From positions 1-14,480 of the forward strand of contig PWQG01000459.1 of the NCBI GenBank assembly GCA_003556835.1: 14,480 bases of DNA, in the 5' to 3' direction. The position numbers and the translations under genes are program-made. The DNA is from Gammaproteobacteria bacterium (GTDB taxonomy: Bacteria > Pseudomonadota > Gammaproteobacteria > Pseudomonadales > Pseudohongiellaceae). The number at the start of each line of letters is the position of its first letter. The first letter of the stretch is position 1. Below the pieces are notes generated by a model. The model did not search any database. It had not been told where the DNA came from and worked only from the letters and a program-made list of their open reading frames with translations. This document shows, piece after piece, positions 1 to 6,952 of the stretch.

Positions 1-2348
1 CGGCTGACAATACGATCCGTCGCTACCAGCACGACCCTTCCGATCCACAAAGCATCAGTTCAAACGAGCTGCGCAGTCTCTATGAGGACAGCCGCGGACG
101 CTTCTGGGTGGGTCATTATCTGGGCGGTGGCCTGGACCTGTTCGACCGGGCCACGGGTCAGTTCACCCAATATCGCAGTGAAAACGGTGTCGAAGATTCC
201 CTCAATGACGACCACATTCTCGCAATCCTGGAGGATGCGGGCGGAGTGCTGTGGTTCGGCACCCATGTAGGAGGGCTGAACAAATACGATGAACGTCAGG
301 CACGCTTCCGGCATTATCGCAATGAATGGTGGAACGATAACAGTCTCAGCGACAACACGGTCCGCTCCTTCTACCGCGACGGTCAGACCCTGTATATAGG
401 CACGGAAGGCGGCCTCAATGCCCTGGACCTGGACAGCGGTCGGTTCCGACATTATCAATATGACCCGGACGACCCGGAGGGTATCCCCCATAATATTGTC
501 CGCTACCTCGACATGGACGCGCAGGGCCGACTGTGGCTCGCAACCCATGGCGGTTTGTCTCGCTTTGATCCACAAAACGGGCGTTTTCACAATTACCATC
601 ATGATAGCGACGATCCGGAAAGGATCAGCAGCGACACGGTCTGGCGCGTGCTTGTCGACAGCCAGGGTATGGTATGGGCCGGTGCCCGGGACGCGCTGAA
701 TGTCCTCGACCCGGAGACGGGCCGCTTCCAGCGATACGTGCATGACCCTGATGATCCGGGCAGCATTGCCGGGGACCGCATCATAGCCCTGATCGAGGAC
801 CGCCGCGGCGACATCTGGTTCAGCACCGTCACCGAAGGTGTGAATCGCTTCGATCGGCAGAACGATCGGTTTATCAATTACAGCTATGAAATCGACAATC
901 CGAACTCGCTGAGTAATCCTTTTGTGTTCAGCATCGCCGAAGACGAGCAAGGCGAACTGTGGTTCGGTACCCGCGGTGGCCTTAACCGTCTCGAGCCGGA
1001 GAGTGACCAGTTCACCCACATTACCGAGGCCGACGGACTGGCCAATGACGTGATCTACGGTATCCTCTTTGCTGACAACGGCGACCTGTGGGCGAGCAGC
1101 AACCGGGGTATATCCCGATTCAATCGGCGCACCGGGACAATCCATAATTTTGATACCAATGATGGTCTGCAGGACGATGAATTCAACAACGGAGCCTATC
1201 ACCGCGCTGCTACCGGCGAGATGTACTTCGGCGGCGTGAATGGCTTCAATGTATTCAGACCGGAATTGATCCGTCAAAGCGATCACGAGCCACCAGTGGT
1301 GATATCCCGTTTCTCTGTTCTCAACGAAAACCGCACAATCGGCACACCCTTCCAGGGCGGACGGGAAATTGTCCTGGAACACAACGAGAATTACCTGTCT
1401 TTCGAATTTGCAGCACTGGACTTCTCGGCACCGGAACGGATCCGCTATGCCTACCAGTTGCGTGGCTTTGAGGATGACTGGATCGAAGCGGGTGAACGCC
1501 GCTTTGCCAGTTACACCAATCTGTCACCCGGCCGTTATCAGTTCCGCGTTCGTGCCACCAATGCCGACGGCCAATGGTCTCCACATATGGCCGTGGTTCC
1601 ACTTCACATTACACCGGCCCTCTGGCAGGCGCTCTGGTTCCAGCTGACACTGTTGGCCCTGGCCGTTGTGCTGGGCGTGCTCCTGTACCGCTATAAGGTG
1701 TTGCAGGTGCGCAACAGGAACCGGGAGCTTGAGCTGGTGGTGGCTGAGCGCACGGCCGCGCTGAAGAAGAGCAATGAGCAGCTCCTGGAGGAGGTCGAGC
1801 AACGGCGTATGGCCGAGGAAGAAATCCGCAAGGTTGCCTATCACGATCATCTGACCGGCCTGCCCAATCGGCGCCTGTTCCTGTCACTCGGGGCGCAGGC
1901 CATGGCCGATGCCCGTCGCAATGACAAGGGCATTGCGGTCATGTTCCTGGATCTGGACACCTTCAAGGAGATCAATGATCAATGGGGCCACGATACCGGC
2001 GACCGGGTACTGGTGGAAGTGACCGAACGCATCCAGTCGGTGATCCGCGGCAATGACATTCTCAGCCGCATCGGTGGTGACGAATTCGTCCTGATCCTGA
2101 GCAACGTCGACGGACCGGAAGCGGTCGAAACCGTGGCCCGGAAACTGTTGGAGATAATGCACGACCCGGTTCACCTGCAAGGCGGTGAGGAAGCGATCGT
2201 TGGCATCAGCATTGGTATCAGCATCTACCCCGATGACCACGACGACCTGGACCTCCTGGTGAAACATGCTGATCACGCCATGTACCGTGCGAAGAACCGA
2301 CCGGGATCTCGGTATGAATTCTATCGCGATCGGGTTTCGAACCCCTGA
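1..2348 (+). CDS. Membrane sensor diguanylate cyclase (propeller repeats, Y_Y_Y, GGDEF), 5' end outside window
   Basis: The reading frame is open from base 3, so the gene begins upstream; the GTG at 108 is internal. At least nine two-component-regulator propeller repeats are visible (pattern LWFGTxGGLNxxD, spaced about 45 residues) up to about base 1260. A Y_Y_Y domain follows (about 1290-1605, with YQLRGFEDDW and SPGRYQFRVRA), then a hydrophobic membrane helix (about 1620-1690), a charged coiled coil (about 1700-1830) and a GGDEF domain to the end. The catalytic GGDEF motif is intact at 2073-2087. An RxxD inhibitory site (RGND, 2046-2057) lies five residues before it, as in product-inhibited cyclases. 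The protein should sense something outside the inner membrane and make cyclic di-GMP from two GTP in the cytoplasm. In many relatives the same sensor is joined to a histidine kinase; here no kinase is present. The ligand is unknown. Confidence 0.93.
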   Translation, partial: ADNTIRRYQHDPSDPQSISSNELRSLYEDSRGRFWVGHYLGGGLDLFDRATGQFTQYRSENGVEDSLNDDHILAILEDAGGVLWFGTHVGGLNKYDERQARFRHYRNEWWNDNSLSDNTVRSFYRDGQTLYIGTEGGLNALDLDSGRFRHYQYDPDDPEGIPHNIVRYLDMDAQGRLWLATHGGLSRFDPQNGRFHNYHHDSDDPERISSDTVWRVLVDSQGMVWAGARDALNVLDPETGRFQRYVHDPDDPGSIAGDRIIALIEDRRGDIWFSTVTEGVNRFDRQNDRFINYSYEIDNPNSLSNPFVFSIAEDEQGELWFGTRGGLNRLEPESDQFTHITEADGLANDVIYGILFADNGDLWASSNRGISRFNRRTGTIHNFDTNDGLQDDEFNNGAYHRAATGEMYFGGVNGFNVFRPELIRQSDHEPPVVISRFSVLNENRTIGTPFQGGREIVLEHNENYLSFEFAALDFSAPERIRYAYQLRGFEDDWIEAGERRFASYTNLSPGRYQFRVRATNADGQWSPHMAVVPLHITPALWQALWFQLTLLALAVVLGVLLYRYKVLQVRNRNRELELVVAERTAALKKSNEQLLEEVEQRRMAEEEIRKVAYHDHLTGLPNRRLFLSLGAQAMADARRNDKGIAVMFLDLDTFKEINDQWGHDTGDRVLVEVTERIQSVIRGNDILSRIGGDEFVLILSNVDGPEAVETVARKLLEIMHDPVHLQGGEEAIVGISIGISIYPDDHDDLDLLVKHADHAMYRAKNRPGSRYEFYRDRVSNP

Positions 2349-2399
2349 GGCCGCACTTCTGGTAGACTCGGGGCAAACCCGCTGAACTGGAGGCAGTCC

Positions 2400-3338
2400 A
2401 TGTACAAGCGATTTTTCGAACGTCGATTTACCCGACGCCAGAGTCTGAAACTGGCTGGCTCGCTGGCCGCGGTAAGCCTTTTCCCGGGACTGCTGGCCCG
2501 CGCCATTGCCAGCCCGGATGAGCAGATCATGGGCACCATACCGCGCACGGGAGAACAGATTCCGGTAGTGGGCCTGGGTACCTGGCAGACCTTCATGATC
2601 GATTCACCCGAGGAGCGAGCGCCGCTGGTCGAAGTCTTGCGACTGTTTGTGGAGCTGGGTGGCACCGTGTTGGATTCCTCGCCCATGTATACCGGCGCGG
2701 AAGATCTGACCGGTGAGATCGCCGAAGAACTCGGCTTAGTCGATGATCTGTGGATGGCCACCAAGGTCTGGATCGACGGTCAGGAAGAGGGGCGTCAGCA
2801 GATGGCGACTTCCTTTGAGGAACTGCGCCGCTCCAGCATTGAACTGATGCAGGTGCACAATCTGCGTGACATCGACCTGCATCTGGAGACCCTGGAAGAG
2901 ATGAAGGCCGATGGCCGCATTCGTTATATCGGCATCACCACCTCCAACCAGCGTCAGTATGATCAGGTGGAGCGACTGCTGGACGACGAACGTATCGACT
3001 TCCTGCAGGTCAACTACAGCCTGGCCCAGCGTGAAGCCGAAGAGCGGGTATTACCCAAAGCCCGGGACCAGGGTGTGGCCGTGATGCTCAATCGTCCCTT
3101 CGGCGGCGGGGATCTGTTCCCGCGCTTTGCCAACCAGCCCTTACCGGATTGGGCCAGCGAAATCGACTGCACCGCCTGGAGTCAGATCTTCCTCAAGTTC
3201 ATCCTTTCCCATCCGGCGGTGACCTGTGCCATTCCAGCCACTTCCAACCCCGATCACCTCGCGGAAAACATGGGTGGGGGTCGAGGCCGGCTGCCCGATG
3301 CGGATCTGCGTCGACGAATGGCTGCATTGATGGATTGA
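2400..3338 (+). CDS. Tat-exported aldo/keto reductase
   Basis: A 312-residue protein. The N-terminus carries a twin-arginine signal (TRRQSLK at residues 11-17, then a hydrophobic stretch to an Ala-Ile-Ala-Ser region near 35-38), so a folded enzyme is probably exported. The rest is an aldo/keto reductase barrel: GLGTW at 58-62 and a complete catalytic tetrad of Asp92, Tyr97, Lys122 and His153. The C-terminal nicotinamide-cofactor motif IPATSNPDHLAEN is also kept. The family reduces carbonyls with NAD(P)H; the substrate cannot be read from sequence. The start is supported by GGAGG at 2389-2393, six bases before ATG. The gene follows the cyclase by 51 bases with no clear terminator between them, so partial read-through is possible. 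It converges on the copper monooxygenase gene. The odd feature is an NAD(P)H-type enzyme with a Tat signal, because free nicotinamide cofactor is scarce in the periplasm. Confidence 0.92.
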   Translation: MYKRFFERRFTRRQSLKLAGSLAAVSLFPGLLARAIASPDEQIMGTIPRTGEQIPVVGLGTWQTFMIDSPEERAPLVEVLRLFVELGGTVLDSSPMYTGAEDLTGEIAEELGLVDDLWMATKVWIDGQEEGRQQMATSFEELRRSSIELMQVHNLRDIDLHLETLEEMKADGRIRYIGITTSNQRQYDQVERLLDDERIDFLQVNYSLAQREAEERVLPKARDQGVAVMLNRPFGGGDLFPRFANQPLPDWASEIDCTAWSQIFLKFILSHPAVTCAIPATSNPDHLAENMGGGRGRLPDADLRRRMAALMD

Positions 3339-3389
3339 GGTGGCTTTATCTCAGGCGAAACTTGATTGTCTTCAAGCGCTTGAGGAATT

Positions 3390-3434
3390 CTTGAAGAAAG
3401 AAGGAGCGGCAGCACTCGCTGGTGCTGCCGCTCC
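3390..3434 (-). terminator. Rho-independent terminator of the copper monooxygenase gene
   Basis: Perfect 13-base arms (3403-3415 GGAGCGGCAGCAC and 3422-3434 GTGCTGCCGCTCC) enclose a six-base loop. Read on the minus strand, the stem is followed by a T-rich tail (TTCTTTCTTC). It starts 15 bases after the monooxygenase stop. There is no T tract on the plus-strand side, so its use by the converging reductase gene is less certain. Confidence 0.85.
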
Positions 3435-3448
3435 TGTCTGGCGGGTCG

Positions 3449-5188
3449 TCAATCCCGGCTGCTGACCAGCCGGGGTTCCTCTTCCTGGTACCGACTCTGG
3501 TCCACGTACTTGTAGTACACCTGACCAAAGAACATCTCATCCCAGCTCTGCTGCCCCCAGGGCACACTGAGTGAGGGATCCGGGTTCGCCGGGTTCTGCG
3601 CCGAATTGTCGAAGGCCCCGATCACATGAACTTTGGTGCCTGCCGGTACAAAGATCGGCTCCACCGGCCGGTAGGTCATCTGCCAGTTGTAGTTGTAATC
3701 GGCGATGTTGAGCAACTCCTGCACAGAACCGTCCGGCAGATGGGCTTCGAAGCGCATGTACTTGCCACGGAAGTGCATATGCGAGATGAAACCGTGCAGA
3801 TGCGCGTCATCCGAGATGGTGATTTCCGCGGTCTGGATGAACTCCGGATCGTGCGGCGGGATGTCTGTCCAGGTCGGGGTGAAGATGCAGGCGCATTCGC
3901 CTGTCATCCGTTCCGTGGGGATGTTGTCATCATCATAGAACCAGATGCCGATACGGCTGTTGTCCACCGCTTCCTGGCCAAAGGTGGTGTAGTGCATCTG
4001 CAGGGCCAGCATCGAGCCTTTCCGCAGCAGGCCTCCGGTGTTCGGCGGCTCCACATGAGGGGAAGCGCCCGGTACATAGGCCTGGATGTAGGCTGCGTTA
4101 GGGTCCGGAGTGGCCGTGAAGCTGTTTCGGGGATCGCCGTCCGGGGGAATCAGGAAGTTCAGCGTGTGGTGCAGTACCCGTGGATCCCCTGCAACATACT
4201 GACTGGCGCGCACATAACGATCACGCTCGATGTCGATGGGCACCACAACATTGATGTAGTCGATCACACCGGTGGCGGGAATGGTCTGCTCCGGCACCTC
4301 GATGATCAGATCCGGCTCACTGTCGAGCTCCCAGACCGAATCCGGCCAAGTGAGGGCAGCCAGCGGATCTATCCCGGCACCACGCGGTGAACCGGCTGCA
4401 ATCCAGTCCAGCACCGTGCGCTCTTCCTCGACACTCAGGGTCATATGATTCTCGAAGGCACCGATATGCGGGTCAATCTGACCGGGCGGCATACGCTTGG
4501 TGCGGATCACTTCGCGGACCATCGGTGACCAGCCCTGGAGCATGGCATGACTGTCCAGGGCAAAGGGGGCAATGCCGCCATCCCGGTGGCAGTCGGCACA
4601 GTTTTTGGCAATGACCGGGGCCACGTCCTCGCTGTAGCTGATGCTGGCCGCTCTGGATTCAGGGTACTGGACCGCGGCACCGCTGCTGGCCACAAGTGGC
4701 TGGCTGACTGCCTGTCCGGCGAGAATTTCATCCAGGGCGACTTGCAGGGAGTCATCGGCCGGGCCACGGTACAGGACCCGGAACCCGGCCGGATCAAAGA
4801 CCACGGCCTGTCCCAGGTGCTCGATACCCAGGCTGTGGGAAATGGCTGCCACATCATCGATCAGCACCGGCAGGTCCACGCCCCATGCCTCCATTTGCGC
4901 TTGCACGCTGGCCCGGGACTCGCCGAGGGGATTGATCATGAAAAACACCAGATCCTGGTCCGCGTATTCCCCGCGGATCCGCTCGAAAGCGGGCAGGGCA
5001 GCCGCTGTGTCCTCGGCGTGATTGGCCTGCGTCAACAGGACCACGGCTGCATTATTGTCATACCAACTCATCTGGTGAAAATAACCCTGCTGATCCAGCA
5101 GTGCAAAATCACCAGCCCGCTCGCCGCCATGCGCGCTGCTAAGCGCCAGGGCGGAAAACAGGCAGAACATCAGGGCTCTGGATATCAT
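3449..5188 (-). CDS. Secreted redoxin-like / cytochrome c / PHM-like copper monooxygenase fusion
   Basis: A 579-residue protein with a signal peptide at 1-20. Residues about 22-160 have a thioredoxin/peroxiredoxin-like fold pattern but no cysteine; TQANHAED sits where the active-site cysteines would be expected. Residues about 185-270 form a cytochrome c-like domain: heme-binding CADCH (Cys197, Cys200, His201) and a likely distal Met233 in KRMPPG. Residues about 290-560 resemble type II copper monooxygenases (PHM, dopamine beta-hydroxylase). By alignment from memory with PHM, CuA ligands are His340, His341 (LHHTLN) and His399 (LQMHY); CuB ligands are His470, His472 (HMHFRGK) and Met552 (DEM). 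The predicted role is copper-dependent hydroxylation outside the inner membrane, perhaps with the heme delivering electrons; the substrate is unknown. I chose the ATG at 5188 over one at 5254 because it has GGAGGT four bases upstream and leads straight into the signal peptide, while 5254 falls in the predicted promoter. Confidence 0.88.
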   Translation of the reverse strand: MISRALMFCLFSALALSSAHGGERAGDFALLDQQGYFHQMSWYDNNAAVVLLTQANHAEDTAAALPAFERIRGEYADQDLVFFMINPLGESRASVQAQMEAWGVDLPVLIDDVAAISHSLGIEHLGQAVVFDPAGFRVLYRGPADDSLQVALDEILAGQAVSQPLVASSGAAVQYPESRAASISYSEDVAPVIAKNCADCHRDGGIAPFALDSHAMLQGWSPMVREVIRTKRMPPGQIDPHIGAFENHMTLSVEEERTVLDWIAAGSPRGAGIDPLAALTWPDSVWELDSEPDLIIEVPEQTIPATGVIDYINVVVPIDIERDRYVRASQYVAGDPRVLHHTLNFLIPPDGDPRNSFTATPDPNAAYIQAYVPGASPHVEPPNTGGLLRKGSMLALQMHYTTFGQEAVDNSRIGIWFYDDDNIPTERMTGECACIFTPTWTDIPPHDPEFIQTAEITISDDAHLHGFISHMHFRGKYMRFEAHLPDGSVQELLNIADYNYNWQMTYRPVEPIFVPAGTKVHVIGAFDNSAQNPANPDPSLSVPWGQQSWDEMFFGQVYYKYVDQSRYQEEEPRLVSSRD

Positions 5189-5192
5189 GTCG

Positions 5193-5198
5193 ACCTCC
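5193..5198 (-). promoter_or_regulatory. Ribosome binding site fixing the monooxygenase start
   Basis: The minus strand reads GGAGGT, four bases before the ATG at 5188-5186. This decides for the 579-residue product rather than a 22-residue longer one. Confidence 0.8.
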
Positions 5199-5226
5199 AC
5201 GGTATACGGTTCAGAACGTCCAGTTG

Positions 5227-5254
5227 AATATATAGCCCAGCTGAATGCGTTCAA
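5227..5254 (-). promoter_or_regulatory. Predicted sigma70-type promoter of the monooxygenase gene
   Basis: On the minus strand TTGAAC (5254-5249, 4 of 6 to consensus) and TATATT (5232-5227, 5 of 6) are 16 bases apart. Transcription would start near 5220, giving a leader of about 32 bases. A six-base inverted repeat (GTTGAA at 5223-5228, TTCAAC at 5250-5255) covers both boxes and could be an operator or chance. Confidence 0.5.
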
Positions 5255-5415
5255 CTTTGAGCCAGATCATGAAAGTGGATTCTGATAGACTGAATATGGA
5301 GGTATAGAGGAGGGGAGTAGGCATCCCTGCCCGGTCAAGATGGCTTCCTTCAGTGGTGTAGCATAGGGTAGCCGGAAGACTCGAGAAAGCATGCAGTCCT
5401 TACATTACTGCGGAC

Positions 5416-5431
5416 TGTGAATTGGTTCACA
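5416..5431. promoter_or_regulatory. CRP-family operator-like palindrome
   Basis: TGTGAATTGGTTCACA matches the CRP consensus half-sites TGTGA and TCACA exactly at the standard six-base spacing, followed by TTT as in strong E. coli sites. Its centre is 38 bases before the ATG at 5462. It probably controls the plus-strand cluster 5462-6951, though no convincing -10 box is visible near it. A second inverted repeat (CAGTCC at 5394-5399, GGACTG at 5412-5417) overlaps its left edge. The rest of the 5255-5415 gap shows no gene. Confidence 0.6.
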
Positions 5432-5461
5432 TTTTTTCTCCATCAATGGGCGGTGACCAGC

Positions 5462-5710
5462 ATGACAGCCAAGCCTGAACAGAACAAAGAGCAGGATCAG
5501 CGATCCGAACCCACCATGGACGGAAAGCGCCTGGAATTGCAGGACCTGAAACTTCCCGACACGGAAAACAGGGGCCGGGGCGGACGCTTTCTGCGAAAAC
5601 TGTCGGAGTTTCTCGCGGGCATGTATACCGGGGAAAGTTGTGCCGGCACACCGCATAGTGAGCGTAAACGCGACGATTCAAAGCATCCAGACAAGGACAG
5701 GCGTCTATGA
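5462..5710 (+). CDS. Small charged protein of unknown function, coupled to the methyltransferase
   Basis: An 82-residue reading frame, strongly charged (rich in Lys, Arg, Asp, Glu) with no signal peptide or membrane segment. The only less polar part is around residues 40-56 (GRFLRKLSEFLAGMY), which could form a short amphipathic helix. I do not recognise a family. Support for a real gene: its stop overlaps the next start (ATGA at 5707-5710), typical of translational coupling, and GGTGA lies five bases before its ATG. An in-frame GTG at 5417 would lengthen it but has no ribosome site and would run through the CRP-like palindrome. If the palindrome were a class II activator site, transcription would begin near 5465, after this ATG; so either the start, the mode of control or the gene itself needs doubt. 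Confidence 0.5.
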   Translation: MTAKPEQNKEQDQRSEPTMDGKRLELQDLKLPDTENRGRGGRFLRKLSEFLAGMYTGESCAGTPHSERKRDDSKHPDKDRRL

Positions 5711-6327
5711 GTTTTTACGAGGACCGAATTCTCCCCCACATGATTGACCGGATCTGTTCCATGGGGCAGATCCTGAAGCTGCGCAGCCAGGTCGTACCGC
5801 AGGCCAGCGGGGTGGTGCTGGAGGTGGGCATGGGTTCCGGCATCAATCTGCCGTTCTACGATGCCGACAAAGTCAGCCTGATCTACGGACTGGAACCCTC
5901 TGCTGGCATGCGCCGCAAGGCCCAACGCAATCTGGAATCATCGGCTCTGCCCGTGGAATGGCTGGATTTGCCCGGCGAGGCCATTCCGCTGGAGGACAAC
6001 AGCGTGGATACCGTCCTGCTGACCTTCACCTTATGTACAATACCCGACTGGCAGAAGGCGCTGCAGCAGATGCAGCGTGTGCTGCGCCCGGACGGTCGTC
6101 TACTGTTCCTGGAACACGGGCGTGCACCGGATGCCTCGGTATGCCGCTGGCAGCAGCGCATCACTCCAGTCTGGAAGCCATTTGCCGGGGGCTGTCATCT
6201 CGACCGCCCGATCGCTGAACTGTTGGAGCAGGGTGGTTTTTGTATCGAGGCGCTGGAAAACCTGTATATTCCCCGAACGCCGAAGATTGCCGGCTATGTT
6301 TACAAAGGTATTGCCATTGGAGGGTGA
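5707..6327 (+). CDS. Class I SAM-dependent methyltransferase, METTL7-like
   Basis: A 206-residue cytoplasmic methyltransferase. The glycine-rich SAM-binding motif I is VLEVGMGSG (residues 37-45), followed by an acidic residue at the end of strand 2 (Glu63 in GLEPS) and the motif around Asp101 (NSVDTVLLTFTLC). The later part (RVLRPDGRLLFLEH, then WKPFAGGCHLDRP and IAGYVYKGIA) resembles, from memory, the METTL7/TMT1 branch of the Methyltransf_11 group, whose animal members methylate thiols. The bacterial substrate is unknown; lipids, thiols and quinones are all possible. The ATG overlaps the stop of the small upstream gene, and an AAGGA lies ten bases upstream. The following sulfotransferase starts four bases after its stop, so the two are surely co-transcribed and may act on one product. 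Confidence 0.88.
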   Translation: MSFYEDRILPHMIDRICSMGQILKLRSQVVPQASGVVLEVGMGSGINLPFYDADKVSLIYGLEPSAGMRRKAQRNLESSALPVEWLDLPGEAIPLEDNSVDTVLLTFTLCTIPDWQKALQQMQRVLRPDGRLLFLEHGRAPDASVCRWQQRITPVWKPFAGGCHLDRPIAELLEQGGFCIEALENLYIPRTPKIAGYVYKGIAIGG

Positions 6328-6330
6328 GAA

Positions 6331-6951
6331 TTGATCAACCATCGTCATCGCTTCGTGTTTGTGCACATCAACAAATGCGCTGGGCAGAGTGTCCGCAGGG
6401 CCCTTCCGCGAGGCACGCGCGGACACAACACCATCCAGCACTACCTGGATCTGATCGAAAAAAAGAAACGCGATCCGGCGGAGTATTTCAAATTCACCAT
6501 CGTGCGCAATCCTTGGGACAAGGTGGTGTCGTTCTACCACTACCATCGACGGCGCAACTGGGACATCTTCCCCTGGGATGTGGATCACGCACCGGGGTTC
6601 AGTGAGTTCATTGAGAAGCTGTTTGTCGAGAACGAGGGTGCGCTGGCGGTAGACATCTTCCGTGGCCGCAGCGGAGAGTCCACCCATCACTTGCGCCTGC
6701 GCAACTCCCTGGATTGGGTGAGTGATCAGGAAGGCAATATTCTGGTGGATTTTATTGGCCGGGTGGAAAGCCTGCAGGCCGATTTTGATGAAGTCTGTGA
6801 CCGGATTGGCCTGAAACGTCGATCACTGCCCCATGCCAACCGATCATCACACACCCCTTACCATGAATACTATGATGAACGCTCACGGGAAATCGTGGCC
6901 AATCGCTTCAGCAGGGATATCGAATACCTGGGTTATCGTTTCGGGGAATGA
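6331..6951 (+). CDS. Sulfotransferase family protein (Sulfotransfer_2 type)
   Basis: A 206-residue protein starting with TTG; GGAGG at 6319-6323 is seven bases upstream, inside the end of the methyltransferase gene. The PAPS 5'-phosphosulfate loop is FVHINKCAGQSV (residues 10-21, Lys15 in the loop). The 3'-phosphate site is IVRNPWDKVVSFY (57-69, with Arg59 and Ser67). The end (HANRSSHTPYHEYYD, then IEYLGYRF) is typical of this group, which includes carbohydrate sulfotransferases. It should move sulfate from PAPS to a hydroxyl or amine on a glycan or small molecule; no signal peptide is present, so it probably acts in the cytoplasm. It is the last gene of the plus-strand cluster, and its stop is one base from the stop of the converging second sulfotransferase. 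Confidence 0.9.
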   Translation: MINHRHRFVFVHINKCAGQSVRRALPRGTRGHNTIQHYLDLIEKKKRDPAEYFKFTIVRNPWDKVVSFYHYHRRRNWDIFPWDVDHAPGFSEFIEKLFVENEGALAVDIFRGRSGESTHHLRLRNSLDWVSDQEGNILVDFIGRVESLQADFDEVCDRIGLKRRSLPHANRSSHTPYHEYYDERSREIVANRFSRDIEYLGYRFGE

Positions 6952-6952
6952 A

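Noticed and set aside
60..1382. Long open frame on the minus strand (440 codons) opposite the propeller repeats
   Set aside because: It mirrors a repetitive coding region on the plus strand whose protein has clear repeat motifs; the antisense product shows no domain and has no ribosome site that I can see.
2342..2373. Hairpin CCCC(T)GAG / CTCGGGG between the cyclase and reductase genes
   Set aside because: It has a bulge, a 17-base loop and no T tract, so it is not a convincing terminator.
3369..3397. Inverted repeat TCTTCAAG / CTTGAAGA after the aldo/keto reductase gene as its terminator
   Set aside because: There is a 13-base loop and no T tract after it on the plus strand; it may fold in the transcript, but I cannot support a terminator.
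3626..5227. Two long plus-strand frames opposite the copper monooxygenase gene
   Set aside because: They are complements of a gene with well-defined heme and copper motifs and contain no motif of their own.
5416..5437. Palindrome followed by six T as a rho-independent terminator
   Set aside because: The six-base stem is weak and AT-rich, and no plus-strand gene lies upstream to be terminated; the CRP-type operator explains it better.
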